NCBI RefSeq assembly: GCF_040689105.1
Contig: NZ_JBFBVU010000014.1
Location: forward strand, 1-64,000
Reading direction: 5' to 3'
Length of the DNA: 64,000 bases
Source of the DNA: Meridianimarinicoccus marinus
GTDB taxonomy: Bacteria; Pseudomonadota; Alphaproteobacteria; Rhodobacterales; Rhodobacteraceae
Of this stretch, positions 34,664 through 43,276 are shown piece by piece; position 1 is the stretch's first letter; each line of letters starts with the position of its first letter. A program made the translations under genes and the position numbers. The notes below the pieces were generated by a model, which searched no databases, was not told the DNA's origin, and saw only the letters and a list, made by a program, of their open reading frames with translations.

Positions 34664-36162
34664 GCAAGCGGCTCGACATGAAGGGGATCGGCAAAAGCTT
34701 CTTTGCCACCCGTGCGCTGGACAACGTCAACTTTTCATGTGTTTCCGGTGAGGTGCACGCGCTGGTCGGCCTGAACGGGGCCGGGAAATCGACGCTGATG
34801 AAGGTCTTGGGCGGGATCTATTCCGCCGACGAAGGCGGGATCGAGGTCAATGGCAGCAAGGTCAGCATCGACACCCCCGCCGATGCCGAAGCCGCCGGGA
34901 TCTCGATGATCCATCAGGAGTTGTCGCTGATCAGCGAGCTGACCGTGGCCGGCAACATCTTTCTGGGACGCGAACTGAAGCGCGGCAACACGCCGTTCCT
35001 GGACAAGCGCGAGATGGCGCGGCGGGTGCGCGAACAGCTGGACCGCTTCGGCCTTGATCTGGATCCCAACCGCCCGGTGCGCGAGTTGAACTCGGGCGAG
35101 AAGCAGATTGTCGAGATCATCCGTTCGCTAATGTCCGACAGCTGGCTCATCGTCATGGACGAACCTACTTCGGCCCTGTCCGAAGAAGACAAGGACCGGC
35201 TGTTCGAATTCATCCGCCGGATGAAGGCCGAAGGCATCGCCATCGTCTATATCTCGCATCACATGCCCGAGATCTTCGCCATCGCCGAGCATGTGACGGT
35301 GATGCGCGACGGCAAGATCGTCCTGTCGGATCGCACCGACGACACCACAGAGGACGCGGTCATCCATTCGATGACCGGGCGCGAGCTGGAGGCCTTCGAA
35401 AAGCCGCACAAGCAGATTTCGGGCGAACCGCTGCTGTCGGTGCAGAACCTGTCGAAGCCGGGGGTCTACAAGGATGTGTCGCTGGACGTGCGTCCGGGCG
35501 AGATCGTGGTGCTGACCGGCCTGCGCGGCTGCGGCGCGCCAGAGCTGGCCAAGGCGGTGTTCGGGCTGGACCCGGATTGCAATGGCACGATCAAATACCA
35601 GGGCCAGACCGTGGAACCGGGCCGTGGGCCTGCGGTGGCCGTGCGCGAAGGCATGGGGCTGGTGACCGAGAACCGCGACAAGAACGGCATCCTGCCGCCG
35701 CTGTCGGTGCGCGACAACATCGCCTTGCCCTATATCGACAAGGCCGTGCGCGGCGGCATTCTGGACGGCGCGCATATCGAGAAGGTCGTGACCAAGGCCA
35801 TCGCCGACACCTCGACCAAGACGTCCTCTCCCGACCAGGAGATTCGCTTCCTGTCCGGGGGCAACAAGCAGAAGATATGCTTCTCGCGCTGGCTGGACGA
35901 GGATCTCAAGCTGTTGATCCTGCTGGAACCGACGCGTGGCATCGACGTGCATGCCAAGGCTGACATCTACCGGATCATCGAGGATCTGGCCGAGCGCGGC
36001 GTCGGCATCCTGATCCTGTCCTACGAGATCGACGAAGTGGTGATGCTCGCAGACCGGGTCATCACCATGTACCACGGCAAGAGCGTGTCGGAGTATTCCT
36101 ATCCGGGGTTCGACAAGGATCGGATGCTGGCGGATATGTCTGGGGCGCAGCAGGCCGGATGA
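34660..36162 (+). CDS. sugar ABC transporter ATP-binding protein (two-domain, RbsA/MglA-like)
   Basis: This 500-residue ATPase has two nucleotide-binding domains. The first has Walker A GLNGAGKST (about residue 35), signature LNSGEKQIVEI and Walker B LIVMDEPTSAL. The second is degenerate, as usual in this family: GLRGCGAPEL in place of Walker A, signature LSGGNKQKICFSRWL, and LLILLEPTRGID where the Walker B Asp is replaced by Leu. Only the first site is therefore likely to hydrolyse ATP. It overlaps the permease gene by 4 bp and ends the plus-strand operon before a terminator. Confidence 0.93.
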   Translation: MSKRLDMKGIGKSFFATRALDNVNFSCVSGEVHALVGLNGAGKSTLMKVLGGIYSADEGGIEVNGSKVSIDTPADAEAAGISMIHQELSLISELTVAGNIFLGRELKRGNTPFLDKREMARRVREQLDRFGLDLDPNRPVRELNSGEKQIVEIIRSLMSDSWLIVMDEPTSALSEEDKDRLFEFIRRMKAEGIAIVYISHHMPEIFAIAEHVTVMRDGKIVLSDRTDDTTEDAVIHSMTGRELEAFEKPHKQISGEPLLSVQNLSKPGVYKDVSLDVRPGEIVVLTGLRGCGAPELAKAVFGLDPDCNGTIKYQGQTVEPGRGPAVAVREGMGLVTENRDKNGILPPLSVRDNIALPYIDKAVRGGILDGAHIEKVVTKAIADTSTKTSSPDQEIRFLSGGNKQKICFSRWLDEDLKLLILLEPTRGIDVHAKADIYRIIEDLAERGVGILILSYEIDEVVMLADRVITMYHGKSVSEYSYPGFDKDRMLADMSGAQQAG

Positions 36163-36172
36163 TCCGGCGTTC

Positions 36173-36199
36173 GGGCGCGGGCCACTGTGGCGCGCGCCC
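36173..36199. terminator. convergent terminator between the ABC operon and CoA-transferase genes
   Basis: GGGCGCGGGCC and GGCGCGCGCCC pair with one mismatch around ACTGT, followed by TTTC on the plus strand. It lies between convergent genes. Confidence 0.6.
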
Positions 36200-36235
36200 T
36201 TTCACTGCCCGGCAGCGCTGACGCCGGTCGGTCCC

Positions 36236-37393
36236 TTAAAGACCGAATTCCGCAATCAGCTTTGCGTTGTCCCGACCGATCTCGGGGGCGGCGCGCGTGG
36301 ACCGGCCGCGTTCGCCGTTGATGCGGATCGGGGCGCGGATCAGGCGCATTTCCGCACCCATCGCATCGCGGACCTTTTGCACCATGTCCAGATGCGTGAA
36401 AGCCGGGTTCGACAGCAGTTCGGGCCAGTCGTGAACCTGCGCGACCCAGATGCCATGCGGCTCCAGCAGCGACAGCCAATGGGCGGTCGGCGCTTGCGCC
36501 AGATGCGCAGCGAGGATGCTCTTGATTTCATCACGCTTGCGGAACCAAGACCGGGTGTCATCGGCAAAGGGCAGAAGCGCGTCCAGGTCCAGCACTTCGG
36601 CCAACTGCCGGATCGGCATCATCGCCACGGCAAGAAAGCCGTCCTGCGTCGGATACACCCCGTAGGGCGCGGGCAGGGCCGGATGCGCCGAGCGGAAGCT
36701 GGAGCGCTGCGGCGGGCGGCCGCCGTCGTTCATATGGGTGGCCAGAACCTCGAACTGCAGGTCCAGCATCGCTTCCAGCAAGCTGGTTTCCACATGCGCG
36801 CCCCTGCCGGTACGGCCTTGCCCGACCAGCGCCGCCAGCACCCCCTGTGCCAGCGCCGCGCCTGCCATCATGTCGGCCACCGCCAGCCCGAAGGGCACCG
36901 GGCCGTCATCGGCGCTGCCGTTCAGCCACATCACCCCGGACCGGGCCTGCGCCAGCAGATCCTGACCGGGCTTGTCGCGCCACGGGCTGTCGGGGCCATA
37001 GCCCGAGACCGACCCGTAGACGAGGCCGGGGTTCTGTGCGCTCAGCGTGGCATAGTCGAAGCCCAGCCGTTCGATCACGCCGGGACGGAAATTCTGCAAC
37101 ACCACGTCCGCCTGGCCGATCAGCGTCTTCAGCCGGGCGCAATCGGTGGGGTCTTTCAGATCCAGCGCAAGACTTTCCTTACCCCGGTTGATGGCGTGAA
37201 ACACGGTGGATTCGCCGTCGATCACCGTGTCCGAGAAATACAGGTTGCGGGTCAGGTCGCCGCCATCGGGGCGTTCGATCTTGATGACCCGCGCGCCCAT
37301 GTCCTGCAACCGCAGCGACGCATAGGGACCGGCCAGAAACTGGCTGAGATCGACGACAAGAAGCCCGTCGAGTGGCTGGTGGCCCTGCGTCAT
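36236..37393 (-). CDS. CaiB/BaiF family class III CoA-transferase
   Basis: This 385-residue family III CoA-transferase moves CoA between carboxylic acids through an aspartyl-anhydride intermediate. The N terminus (LLVVDLSQFLAGPYASLRLQ and GARVIKIERPDGGDLTR) and QNFRPGVIERLGFDY are typical of the family, as is the catalytic Asp region GLAVADMMAGAALAQGVLAA. GGAAGGAGA precedes the ATG. It lies 21 bp downstream of a second, related CoA-transferase in one minus-strand unit. Family III enzymes often act as dimers; whether these two paralogues form a heterodimer or act on different acids cannot be read from sequence. Confidence 0.93.
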   Translation of the reverse strand: MTQGHQPLDGLLVVDLSQFLAGPYASLRLQDMGARVIKIERPDGGDLTRNLYFSDTVIDGESTVFHAINRGKESLALDLKDPTDCARLKTLIGQADVVLQNFRPGVIERLGFDYATLSAQNPGLVYGSVSGYGPDSPWRDKPGQDLLAQARSGVMWLNGSADDGPVPFGLAVADMMAGAALAQGVLAALVGQGRTGRGAHVETSLLEAMLDLQFEVLATHMNDGGRPPQRSSFRSAHPALPAPYGVYPTQDGFLAVAMMPIRQLAEVLDLDALLPFADDTRSWFRKRDEIKSILAAHLAQAPTAHWLSLLEPHGIWVAQVHDWPELLSNPAFTHLDMVQKVRDAMGAEMRLIRAPIRINGERGRSTRAAPEIGRDNAKLIAEFGL

Positions 37394-37414
37394 TGACGTC
37401 TCCTTCCGCGCCGG

Positions 37415-38590
37415 TCAGCCGAGGCCTAGTTCGTTCAGGATCGTCTCGGTGTCTGCCCCCAGCGCCGGAGCGCCGCGCGCCGAGGCTGGCCGCTGGCCGT
37501 CAAAGCGCATCGGCGATTTCACCATCACCGTCTCGGATCCTGCCGCGTTGCGGATGGTTTGCAGGATGTCGAGCGCGGCAAAGCCGGCGCTGTCGGCCAG
37601 CGCCGGCCAGTCGAGGATCTCGGCGCACCAGACATCGGTAGGTTCCAGCACCGCCAGCCAGTCTGCCGTGGTCTTCTCGGCGATGCGTGCCTGCAACAGC
37701 GGCTTGATTTCATTGGCGCGCTTCAGGGCCTCGGACTGGTCGAAGGCGCGCAGGGCGGGCAGATCGAACAGCTCGGCCAGGCGCGCCAGCGGGGTCATGG
37801 CCACGGCCAGATGCCCGTCCCTTGTGGCATAGATGCCGTAGGGGGCGGCGCCATAGACATTGGCGTTCGAGATCTCGCTGCGCGCGGGCTGGCGTTTGTC
37901 GCCGTTGAAAAAGCAGGTGAGCTGTTCGAACTGAAGGTCCATGCCGGAACTCATCAGGTCCACTTCCAGCAGGCCACCCTTGCCGGTCCGACCCCGGCGC
38001 AGCAGCGCCGCAAGGATGCCCTGCACGAGGTTCTGCGCGGTGGCAATGTCCAGCAGCGCGAAGCCCACCGGCACCGGTCCATCGGCGGCATTGCCCTGCA
38101 GCCAAGTGATGCCGCTGAGCGATTGCGCCAGCAGATCCTGGCCGGGCTTTTCGCGCCACGGCCCCGAGGTGCCATAACCACTGACTGCGGCATAGACGAG
38201 CCCCGGGTTCAGCCCGGCGACCACCTCATGGCCCAGCCCGATGCGCTCCATCACGCCGGGGCGGAAATTGTGGATCATCACGTCGGCTGTGGCGATCAGC
38301 GCCTTCACCCGCTCCAGATCTTCCGGGTTCTTCAGGTCGGCGGCAAAGCTGCGCTTGTTGCGGTTGATGGAGTGAAACAGCAGGCTGTCGCCATCCAGCC
38401 ATTGATCGTTGACCGCCAGCGAGCGGCACAGGTCGCCGCCCTTGGGACGTTCGACCTTGATGACGTCGGCACCCAGATCGGCCAGCCGCATCGCCGCGTA
38501 TGGCCCGGCAAGGAACTGCGCGAAATCCAGCACGCGAACCCCGTCCAGGGGCAGATCGGCGGGGGTCTTGGATGAAGCGGTCATGAGCAT
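37415..38590 (-). CDS. CaiB/BaiF family class III CoA-transferase, paralogue
   Basis: This 391-residue family III CoA-transferase is homologous over its full length to the gene at 36236. It shares VRVLDFAQFLAGPYAAMRLA, the KVERPKGGDLCRSLAVNDQW-type segment and NFRPGVMERIGLGHE, and its catalytic Asp is in FALLDIATAQNLVQG. Two in-frame starts (38590 and 38584) are possible. The inverted repeat at 38597-38624 sits directly before the start, so transcription of the CoA-transferase pair is probably controlled there, most likely by the IclR protein encoded just upstream. Confidence 0.93.
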   Translation of the reverse strand: MLMTASSKTPADLPLDGVRVLDFAQFLAGPYAAMRLADLGADVIKVERPKGGDLCRSLAVNDQWLDGDSLLFHSINRNKRSFAADLKNPEDLERVKALIATADVMIHNFRPGVMERIGLGHEVVAGLNPGLVYAAVSGYGTSGPWREKPGQDLLAQSLSGITWLQGNAADGPVPVGFALLDIATAQNLVQGILAALLRRGRTGKGGLLEVDLMSSGMDLQFEQLTCFFNGDKRQPARSEISNANVYGAAPYGIYATRDGHLAVAMTPLARLAELFDLPALRAFDQSEALKRANEIKPLLQARIAEKTTADWLAVLEPTDVWCAEILDWPALADSAGFAALDILQTIRNAAGSETVMVKSPMRFDGQRPASARGAPALGADTETILNELGLG

Positions 38591-38596
38591 ATCCGA

Positions 38597-38624
38597 AAGC
38601 TACTTTGTTATTTGAAAGTAGCTT
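38597..38624. promoter_or_regulatory. perfect inverted repeat before the CoA-transferase pair, candidate IclR operator
   Basis: AAGCTACTTT and AAAGTAGCTT are perfect ten-base arms with an eight-base spacer, just seven bases before the CoA-transferase start. A related dyad (CTACTT-N9-AAAGCAG) occurs at 43210-43231 in the divergent promoter of the TRAP and solute-binding-like genes. Position and symmetry suggest an operator. Confidence 0.7.
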
Positions 38625-38697
38625 GCAGGGGCCAAAAATGTCAAGGGAACCGTCTGGAAAACGGTCGGAAAATTCAGGTGCATCAGGAAAGGGCAGG

Positions 38698-39498
38698 CTA
38701 TTCTGCGGCGCGCCGAGACAATGGCACGCCGCCCAGCGACTGGGTCAGTTCGTCACCGGCGACGCGCAGTTCCGTCAGCGCCTCCTCGGGGGTCATCGGC
38801 GGGTTCGACTGGTCGATGAAGCCAATGGTCAGTGCCGCCACCACGCCAAGCTTGTCAAACACCGGCACGCAGAGGTTCTGCACCCCTTCGACGATTTCGG
38901 ATGGCCAGTCCTCGTATCCCTTGCGGAAAATGACGTCGAAACGCTCCTTCAGGCCGGCCCGGTCTTCCGGCGAGAGGCGCCCGATATAGCGGCGCTGCGT
39001 GTCCTTGCCTGAAAACGCCAGGATCACGTTGCCGGTCGATGTCTTGATCGCGGGAAATATCGCCCCGGTCCGCACCGAATAGCTGGCCGGGCGCGGGCTG
39101 CGCACCGAGGCCAGAACCAGCACGTTGGAGCGGTTGACGATGCCCAGATGACAGGACTGCTCGGTCCGGTCGGCGATGCGTTCCAGCAGGGGAATGGCAT
39201 TGCGCACAAGCCGCTCGGTCGGCTCGTGCCGATGCGACAGTTCGAACAGCCGCATGGTCAGCGCGTAGCGCCCGGTGTCGGGGTTCTGTTCCACATAGCC
39301 GCGATCGGCCAGATAGACGACGACGCGATACAACTCGCCCATGGTGCGGCCAAGGGTTTCGACGATCTCGTTCATCGTCATGCCTTGCGCGGAATCGGCC
39401 AGCACCTCCAGCACATCCAGCGCCTTTTCGACGGCGGGCACTGCCGATTTTTCCTTGGTGTCCGGGGTGGCGGCGGATTTGGCGATCTTGCTGGGCAT
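38698..39498 (-). CDS. IclR-family transcriptional regulator
   Basis: This protein of about 266 residues has an N-terminal winged helix (AVEKALDVLEVLADSAQGMT and MNEIVETLGRTMGELYRVVV) and a C-terminal IclR effector domain (HLGIVNRSNVLVLASVRSP, GRLSPEDRAGLKERFDVI and VVAALTIGFIDQ). The start at 39498 has GGGAGA upstream; an alternative ATG at 39519 overlaps the enoyl-CoA hydratase stop in an ATGA. It is therefore co-transcribed with the TRAP/hydratase genes and reads toward the CoA-transferases. It likely controls this locus through the CTACTT/AAAGYAG dyads. Confidence 0.92.
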   Translation of the reverse strand: MPSKIAKSAATPDTKEKSAVPAVEKALDVLEVLADSAQGMTMNEIVETLGRTMGELYRVVVYLADRGYVEQNPDTGRYALTMRLFELSHRHEPTERLVRNAIPLLERIADRTEQSCHLGIVNRSNVLVLASVRSPRPASYSVRTGAIFPAIKTSTGNVILAFSGKDTQRRYIGRLSPEDRAGLKERFDVIFRKGYEDWPSEIVEGVQNLCVPVFDKLGVVAALTIGFIDQSNPPMTPEEALTELRVAGDELTQSLGGVPLSRRAAE

Positions 39499-39515
39499 GC
39501 GTCTCCCGGAGGATG

Positions 39516-40262
39516 TCATCCCCCGCTGTCTTTCGGTGTGTCACGGTCGATCTTGGCAAAGCACAGTGACATGAGTTCGTTGTCATAGGAAAGCCCCGAT
39601 TGCACGGTGCTGTCCATGGCATTGCGCACGGCGGATTTCACCGCTTGGGTGGCCACAGTGGAATGCGCGGCGATCCGGTTGGCGATCTCCATCGCGGTAT
39701 CCACTTCCTGGCCGGGGTCTACCAGCCATTCGATCATTCCCATGTCGTGGGCCTGTTGCGCCGAGAAACGGTCGCCGGTCAGCAGGTAGCGCATGGCATT
39801 GCCATAGCCGCACAGGCGCTCCATGTGCTGGGCTGCCCCGCCGGCGCCGTTCCAGCCCAGCGTGACCTCGGGCGCGGCGAAGGTGGCGCTGGTGGCCGCG
39901 ACACGCAGATCGCAGGCCAGGGCGATTTCCAGTCCGCCGCCCAAAGCCCAGCCCTTGACCGCCGCGATCAACGGTTTGCGCACCGCGCGGATCGGCGGGA
40001 TATAGTCATAGCGGTTCCGCCAGGCCCAGAAATCCTCGTATTCCTGCAGGGCCGTGATGTCGGACCCGGCACAGAAGGCGCGCTCGCCCGCCCCCCGGAA
40101 GATCGCGACCCTGATCTCGGGATCGGTGTTCACCGCCTCGCAGCACGCGCCGATCTGGCGATACATCTGCGGGGTCAGCGCGTTGTGCTTGGCGGGGCGG
40201 TCCAGAATGATCTGGCCAATGGCCCCGTGTTTTTCCAGTCGGACACATCCATCAGACGTCAT
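39516..40262 (-). CDS. enoyl-CoA hydratase/isomerase family protein
   Basis: This 248-residue crotonase-fold enzyme has the oxyanion-hole segments AFCAGSDITALQEY and KPLIAAVKGWALGGGLEIAL, with ALACDLRVAATSATFAAPEV following. The usual catalytic Glu near the second oxyanion helix is not obvious (GWNGAGGAAQHMERL), so the reaction may differ from simple hydration; crotonobetainyl-CoA hydratase and other crotonases are alternatives. It lies 13 bp after the TRAP large permease. With two CoA-transferases in the same unit it probably acts on the CoA thioester they form. Confidence 0.88.
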   Translation of the reverse strand: MTSDGCVRLEKHGAIGQIILDRPAKHNALTPQMYRQIGACCEAVNTDPEIRVAIFRGAGERAFCAGSDITALQEYEDFWAWRNRYDYIPPIRAVRKPLIAAVKGWALGGGLEIALACDLRVAATSATFAAPEVTLGWNGAGGAAQHMERLCGYGNAMRYLLTGDRFSAQQAHDMGMIEWLVDPGQEVDTAMEIANRIAAHSTVATQAVKSAVRNAMDSTVQSGLSYDNELMSLCFAKIDRDTPKDSGG

Positions 40263-40275
40263 GCGGGGATCTCCT

Positions 40276-41559
40276 TCAGTTCATGGACAGGTTGGGCAGC
40301 CACAGCGATATGCCGGGCATGAAGGTCAGCACCAACAGCATGGCGAACAGCAGCGCATAGAACGGCAGGGCCGCCTTGATGAAATCGGCGATCGACACGC
40401 CGGTGATGGCACAGGTGGTGAACATCAGCGTGCCCAGCGGCGGCGTCACCCCGGCGATGGTCAGGTTCAGTACCATGACGATGCCGAAATGCACCGGGTC
40501 GATGCCGACCGTGGCGATCACCGGCACAAGGATCGGCGTCAGCAGGATCAGCGCGGCCGAGCCTTCGATGAACATGCCGACGATCACCAGCAGCAGGTTG
40601 ATCATCAAAAGCAGCAGGATCGGGTTTTCGGTCAGCGCCAACATCGCCTGGGTGACCGCCGTGGGGATCTGTTCCCACGTCATGTAGTAGCCAAAGCCGT
40701 TGGCGGCACAGATCACCAGCAGCACGATGGCCGTGGCCTGTGTCGTCTGTTGCAGGATCGGCCAGAGGTCGCGCAGCTTCAACTCGCGATAGATCACGCC
40801 GACGATGGCGGCGAACATCACGGCCATGCCCCCGGCCTCGGTCGGGGTGAAAAAGCCAAAGCGGATGCCGATGACGATGCCGAAGGGCACCATCAGGGCC
40901 AGGGCCGCACCGCGCAGGGTGACAAGACGGTCGGACCAGGGCATCCGGGCATCCAGCGCCGGTTTCAGGCGCAACCGGCGAGCCATCACCGCCACCAACG
41001 CCATCATCGCCGCGCACAGCAGGATGCCGGGCACAATCCCGGCCAGGAACAGCCGCCCGATCGACACATCGCCCATGAAGCCATAGAGGATCAGGCCGAT
41101 TCCCGGTGGAATGATGACACTGATGATCGAGGACGACGCCGTTACCACCGAGGAAAACGCGCGGTCATAACCGCGCCGCGACATCTCGGGCACCAGAACC
41201 TTGGCCTGCATCGCCGCATCGGCATTGGCCGAGCCGGACACCCCGCCCAGCAGCGTCGACAGCAGCACGTTGACCTGCGCCAGCCCGCCGACCCAATGGC
41301 CGGTCATCGCCTCGGCAAAGGCCATCATCCGGCGGGTGATGCCGGCATAGTTCATCACCACCCCGGTCATCACGAACAGCGGCACCGCGAGCAGCGGAAA
41401 GGAATGGGTGACCGAGACCATGCGCTGGATGAACAGCTCGGGCGGCATGGCCCCCGAGAACAGGAAAAAGGACACCCCAGCCGCTCCGATGGCATAGGCC
41501 ACGGGCACGCCAAGGGCGATGGTGGCCAGCAGGATGATGACAGGCAGAAGATCCATCAC
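40276..41559 (-). CDS. TRAP transporter large permease (DctM family)
   Basis: This 427-residue large membrane subunit of a tripartite ATP-independent periplasmic transporter has about twelve hydrophobic segments. Family motifs include GGVSGSANADAAMQAKVLVPEM, given here only in part, then SSSIISVIIPPGIGLILYGF and the late NLTIAGVTPPLGTLMFTTCA. TRAP systems use the sodium gradient to import organic acids. It overlaps DctQ by 4 bp (ATGA) and is followed by the enoyl-CoA hydratase, so the imported compound is probably the acid that is then activated with CoA. Confidence 0.94.
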   Translation of the reverse strand: MMDLLPVIILLATIALGVPVAYAIGAAGVSFFLFSGAMPPELFIQRMVSVTHSFPLLAVPLFVMTGVVMNYAGITRRMMAFAEAMTGHWVGGLAQVNVLLSTLLGGVSGSANADAAMQAKVLVPEMSRRGYDRAFSSVVTASSSIISVIIPPGIGLILYGFMGDVSIGRLFLAGIVPGILLCAAMMALVAVMARRLRLKPALDARMPWSDRLVTLRGAALALMVPFGIVIGIRFGFFTPTEAGGMAVMFAAIVGVIYRELKLRDLWPILQQTTQATAIVLLVICAANGFGYYMTWEQIPTAVTQAMLALTENPILLLLMINLLLVIVGMFIEGSAALILLTPILVPVIATVGIDPVHFGIVMVLNLTIAGVTPPLGTLMFTTCAITGVSIADFIKAALPFYALLFAMLLVLTFMPGISLWLPNLSMN

Positions 41560-42050
41560 AGCACCTCGACCGCGTCGTCATCACGCGGCGGCACCAGATC
41601 GGGCAGCACGAGGCGCAGCAGGGCGGTGACGGTCAGCAGGCTGAAGCCGATCAGCGGCGCCATGTAGACATAGGAAAACGGGATGTCCATGACTGGTGAC
41701 ATGCGCGACGCGCCCTTGCCCATCATGACATAGCTCAGCCAGGCCGCGTAGCCGACGAAGGCCAGCACCACCAGATCCGCCAGAATGCGTGCGATCCGTT
41801 GCAGCCGGCCCGGCAGCTTGTCCACCAGCAGGGTAACGCGGATGTGCTGATCGCGGCGCCCGGCGGCCATGGCGCCGATGAACACCACCCAGGTGAACAG
41901 GATCCCCGACAACTCGGTGGTCCAGACCGCCGGGCGGGCGGTGACATAGCGTGTCAGCACGCCCCACAGCACCGCTCCCAGCAGCACGGCCATGGCCGTG
42001 TTGGTGACCAGGGTTTCGGCGAAATCGATGGCTTTCCTGATCCGCAGCAT
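41556..42050 (-). CDS. TRAP transporter small permease (DctQ family)
   Basis: This 164-residue protein has four hydrophobic helices, the DctQ layout. The family segment TTELSGILFTWVVFIGAMAA and the HIRVTLLVDKLPG stretch are present. The start at 42050 is chosen because AGAGGT lies seven bases upstream; an ATG at 42068 is possible. It is between the binding protein and large permease, overlapping the latter by 4 bp. Confidence 0.92.
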   Translation of the reverse strand: MLRIRKAIDFAETLVTNTAMAVLLGAVLWGVLTRYVTARPAVWTTELSGILFTWVVFIGAMAAGRRDQHIRVTLLVDKLPGRLQRIARILADLVVLAFVGYAAWLSYVMMGKGASRMSPVMDIPFSYVYMAPLIGFSLLTVTALLRLVLPDLVPPRDDDAVEVL

Positions 42051-42074
42051 TGCGTGACCTCTTTGCACAGGATC

Positions 42075-42098
42075 GGCCCGGCCCTTATCGGCCGGACC
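42075..42098 (-). terminator. intercistronic hairpin after the TRAP binding-protein gene
   Basis: GGCCCGGCC and GGCCGGACC pair (one G-U in the minus-strand RNA) in the 63-bp gap between the DctP and DctQ genes. It lacks a T-run and is probably a transcript-stabilising hairpin. Confidence 0.5.
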
Positions 42099-42113
42099 GG
42101 ATCGCGGGTTGCC

Positions 42114-43112
42114 TCAGTTGTCCAGGATCGCACGAACCTGGTCGTACAGGCCCGGCGACCAGTCGGGGAACTTGGTGTAGGTCACGGCCGTCTTCTCCTG
42201 GAAGGCGGGAATGTCGACATCGCGGTTGAAGGTGACGCCTTCGGCCTCAAGCTTGGCGATCCATTCCTCTTCCGAGTTCAGCATCAGGTCGGTCATGAAG
42301 ACCCCCGCAGCCACGGCTTCCTCGACCAGCACGGTCTGGATGTCCTCGGGCAGGTTGGCGAAATACTCGGCATTGATCACCAGCCCGGTGAACCCCTTGA
42401 AATGTCCGGTCAGCGAGATGACCTTCTTCACCTCGTGCAGCTTGGCACCATAGATCGACGGCAGCGGCGCCTCGGCACCCTCGACGACGCCTGCGGACAG
42501 ACCCGAATAGACCTCGGCCCAGGCCAGCTGGGTCGGCCGTGCGCCCATGGCGTCGAAGGTTTCGACCCACATGATGTTGGGCGGGGTGCGGAAGGTCATG
42601 CCGGCGATGTCGCCGGGCGTGCTGATCGGCCTGTCCGAGATCAGGTGCCGCGAGCCGAACAGCCAGTTCAAGGCCAGAAGCTCGATCTGGCTTTCGTCGC
42701 GCAGACGATCCTTCATGTCGGCATAAAGATCCGAATCGATGATCTTGGTGAAATCGCGCGGGTCGGCCATCAGGTAGGGCCCGCCCAGCACACCGAAATC
42801 GGCCACGAAGTCCGACAGATAGCCGGGGTCCGAGATCGTCATGATCGGCGCGCCGGCGCGCATCTGTTCGTAGACTTCCGAATTGGTGCCAAGCTGCGCG
42901 TTGGGAAAGATGGTGATCTCGACCTGCCCGTCGGTGCGCTCGGCCACCTTCGAGACGAATTGCTCCATCGCCTGCTGGATAGGCTCCTTGTCCGACGTCA
43001 CATGGCCGAGGCGAATTTCATAGTCCGCCGCCTGCGCCGGGGCCAGGGCGGCCAGCCCGGCCAGGGCGGCAGCGGCGATTGCGCGGCGAATGATGGGGGT
43101 GGTTCCGGTCAT
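42114..43112 (-). CDS. TRAP transporter periplasmic solute-binding protein (DctP family)
   Basis: This 332-residue extracytoplasmic binding protein has a Sec signal ending near APAQAADYEIRLGHV. The DctP fold is evident in QAMEQFVSKVAERTDGQVEI, FPNAQLGTNSEVYEQMRAGA, and the carboxylate-binding Arg region GMTFRTPPNIMWVETFDAMG. The AEVYSGLSAGVVEGAEAPLP segment follows. It heads the minus-strand operon TRAP - enoyl-CoA hydratase - IclR - CoA-transferases and is divergent from the solute-binding-like gene at 43277. The ligand is presumably a monocarboxylate; it is not readable from sequence. Confidence 0.94.
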   Translation of the reverse strand: MTGTTPIIRRAIAAAALAGLAALAPAQAADYEIRLGHVTSDKEPIQQAMEQFVSKVAERTDGQVEITIFPNAQLGTNSEVYEQMRAGAPIMTISDPGYLSDFVADFGVLGGPYLMADPRDFTKIIDSDLYADMKDRLRDESQIELLALNWLFGSRHLISDRPISTPGDIAGMTFRTPPNIMWVETFDAMGARPTQLAWAEVYSGLSAGVVEGAEAPLPSIYGAKLHEVKKVISLTGHFKGFTGLVINAEYFANLPEDIQTVLVEEAVAAGVFMTDLMLNSEEEWIAKLEAEGVTFNRDVDIPAFQEKTAVTYTKFPDWSPGLYDQVRAILDN

Positions 43113-43209
43113 GGCGTCCTCCTGCGATTGACCAAATCTGTCCGGGGAAATTCAGCCCCGGTGCCGGGTCCAATGCGCGGATCCGGGCAACGCCGACAGC
43201 AGTAACATT

Positions 43210-43247
43210 CTACTTGCAAATGTCAAAGCAGTTTTTATATTCGCAAA
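43210..43247. promoter_or_regulatory. candidate operators in the divergent TRAP / solute-binding-like promoter
   Basis: CTACTT at 43210-43215 and AAAGCAG at 43225-43231 form a dyad with the same spacing as the repeat at 38597-38624. Directly after it is TTTTATATTCGCAAA (43233-43247), a relative of the 15-mers at 29761 and 52721. TACTTGCAAA (43211-43220) is identical to 29766-29775. Confidence 0.5.
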
Positions 43248-43276
43248 TGCAGCGCAGAGAAGACTTGGAGGATGCG

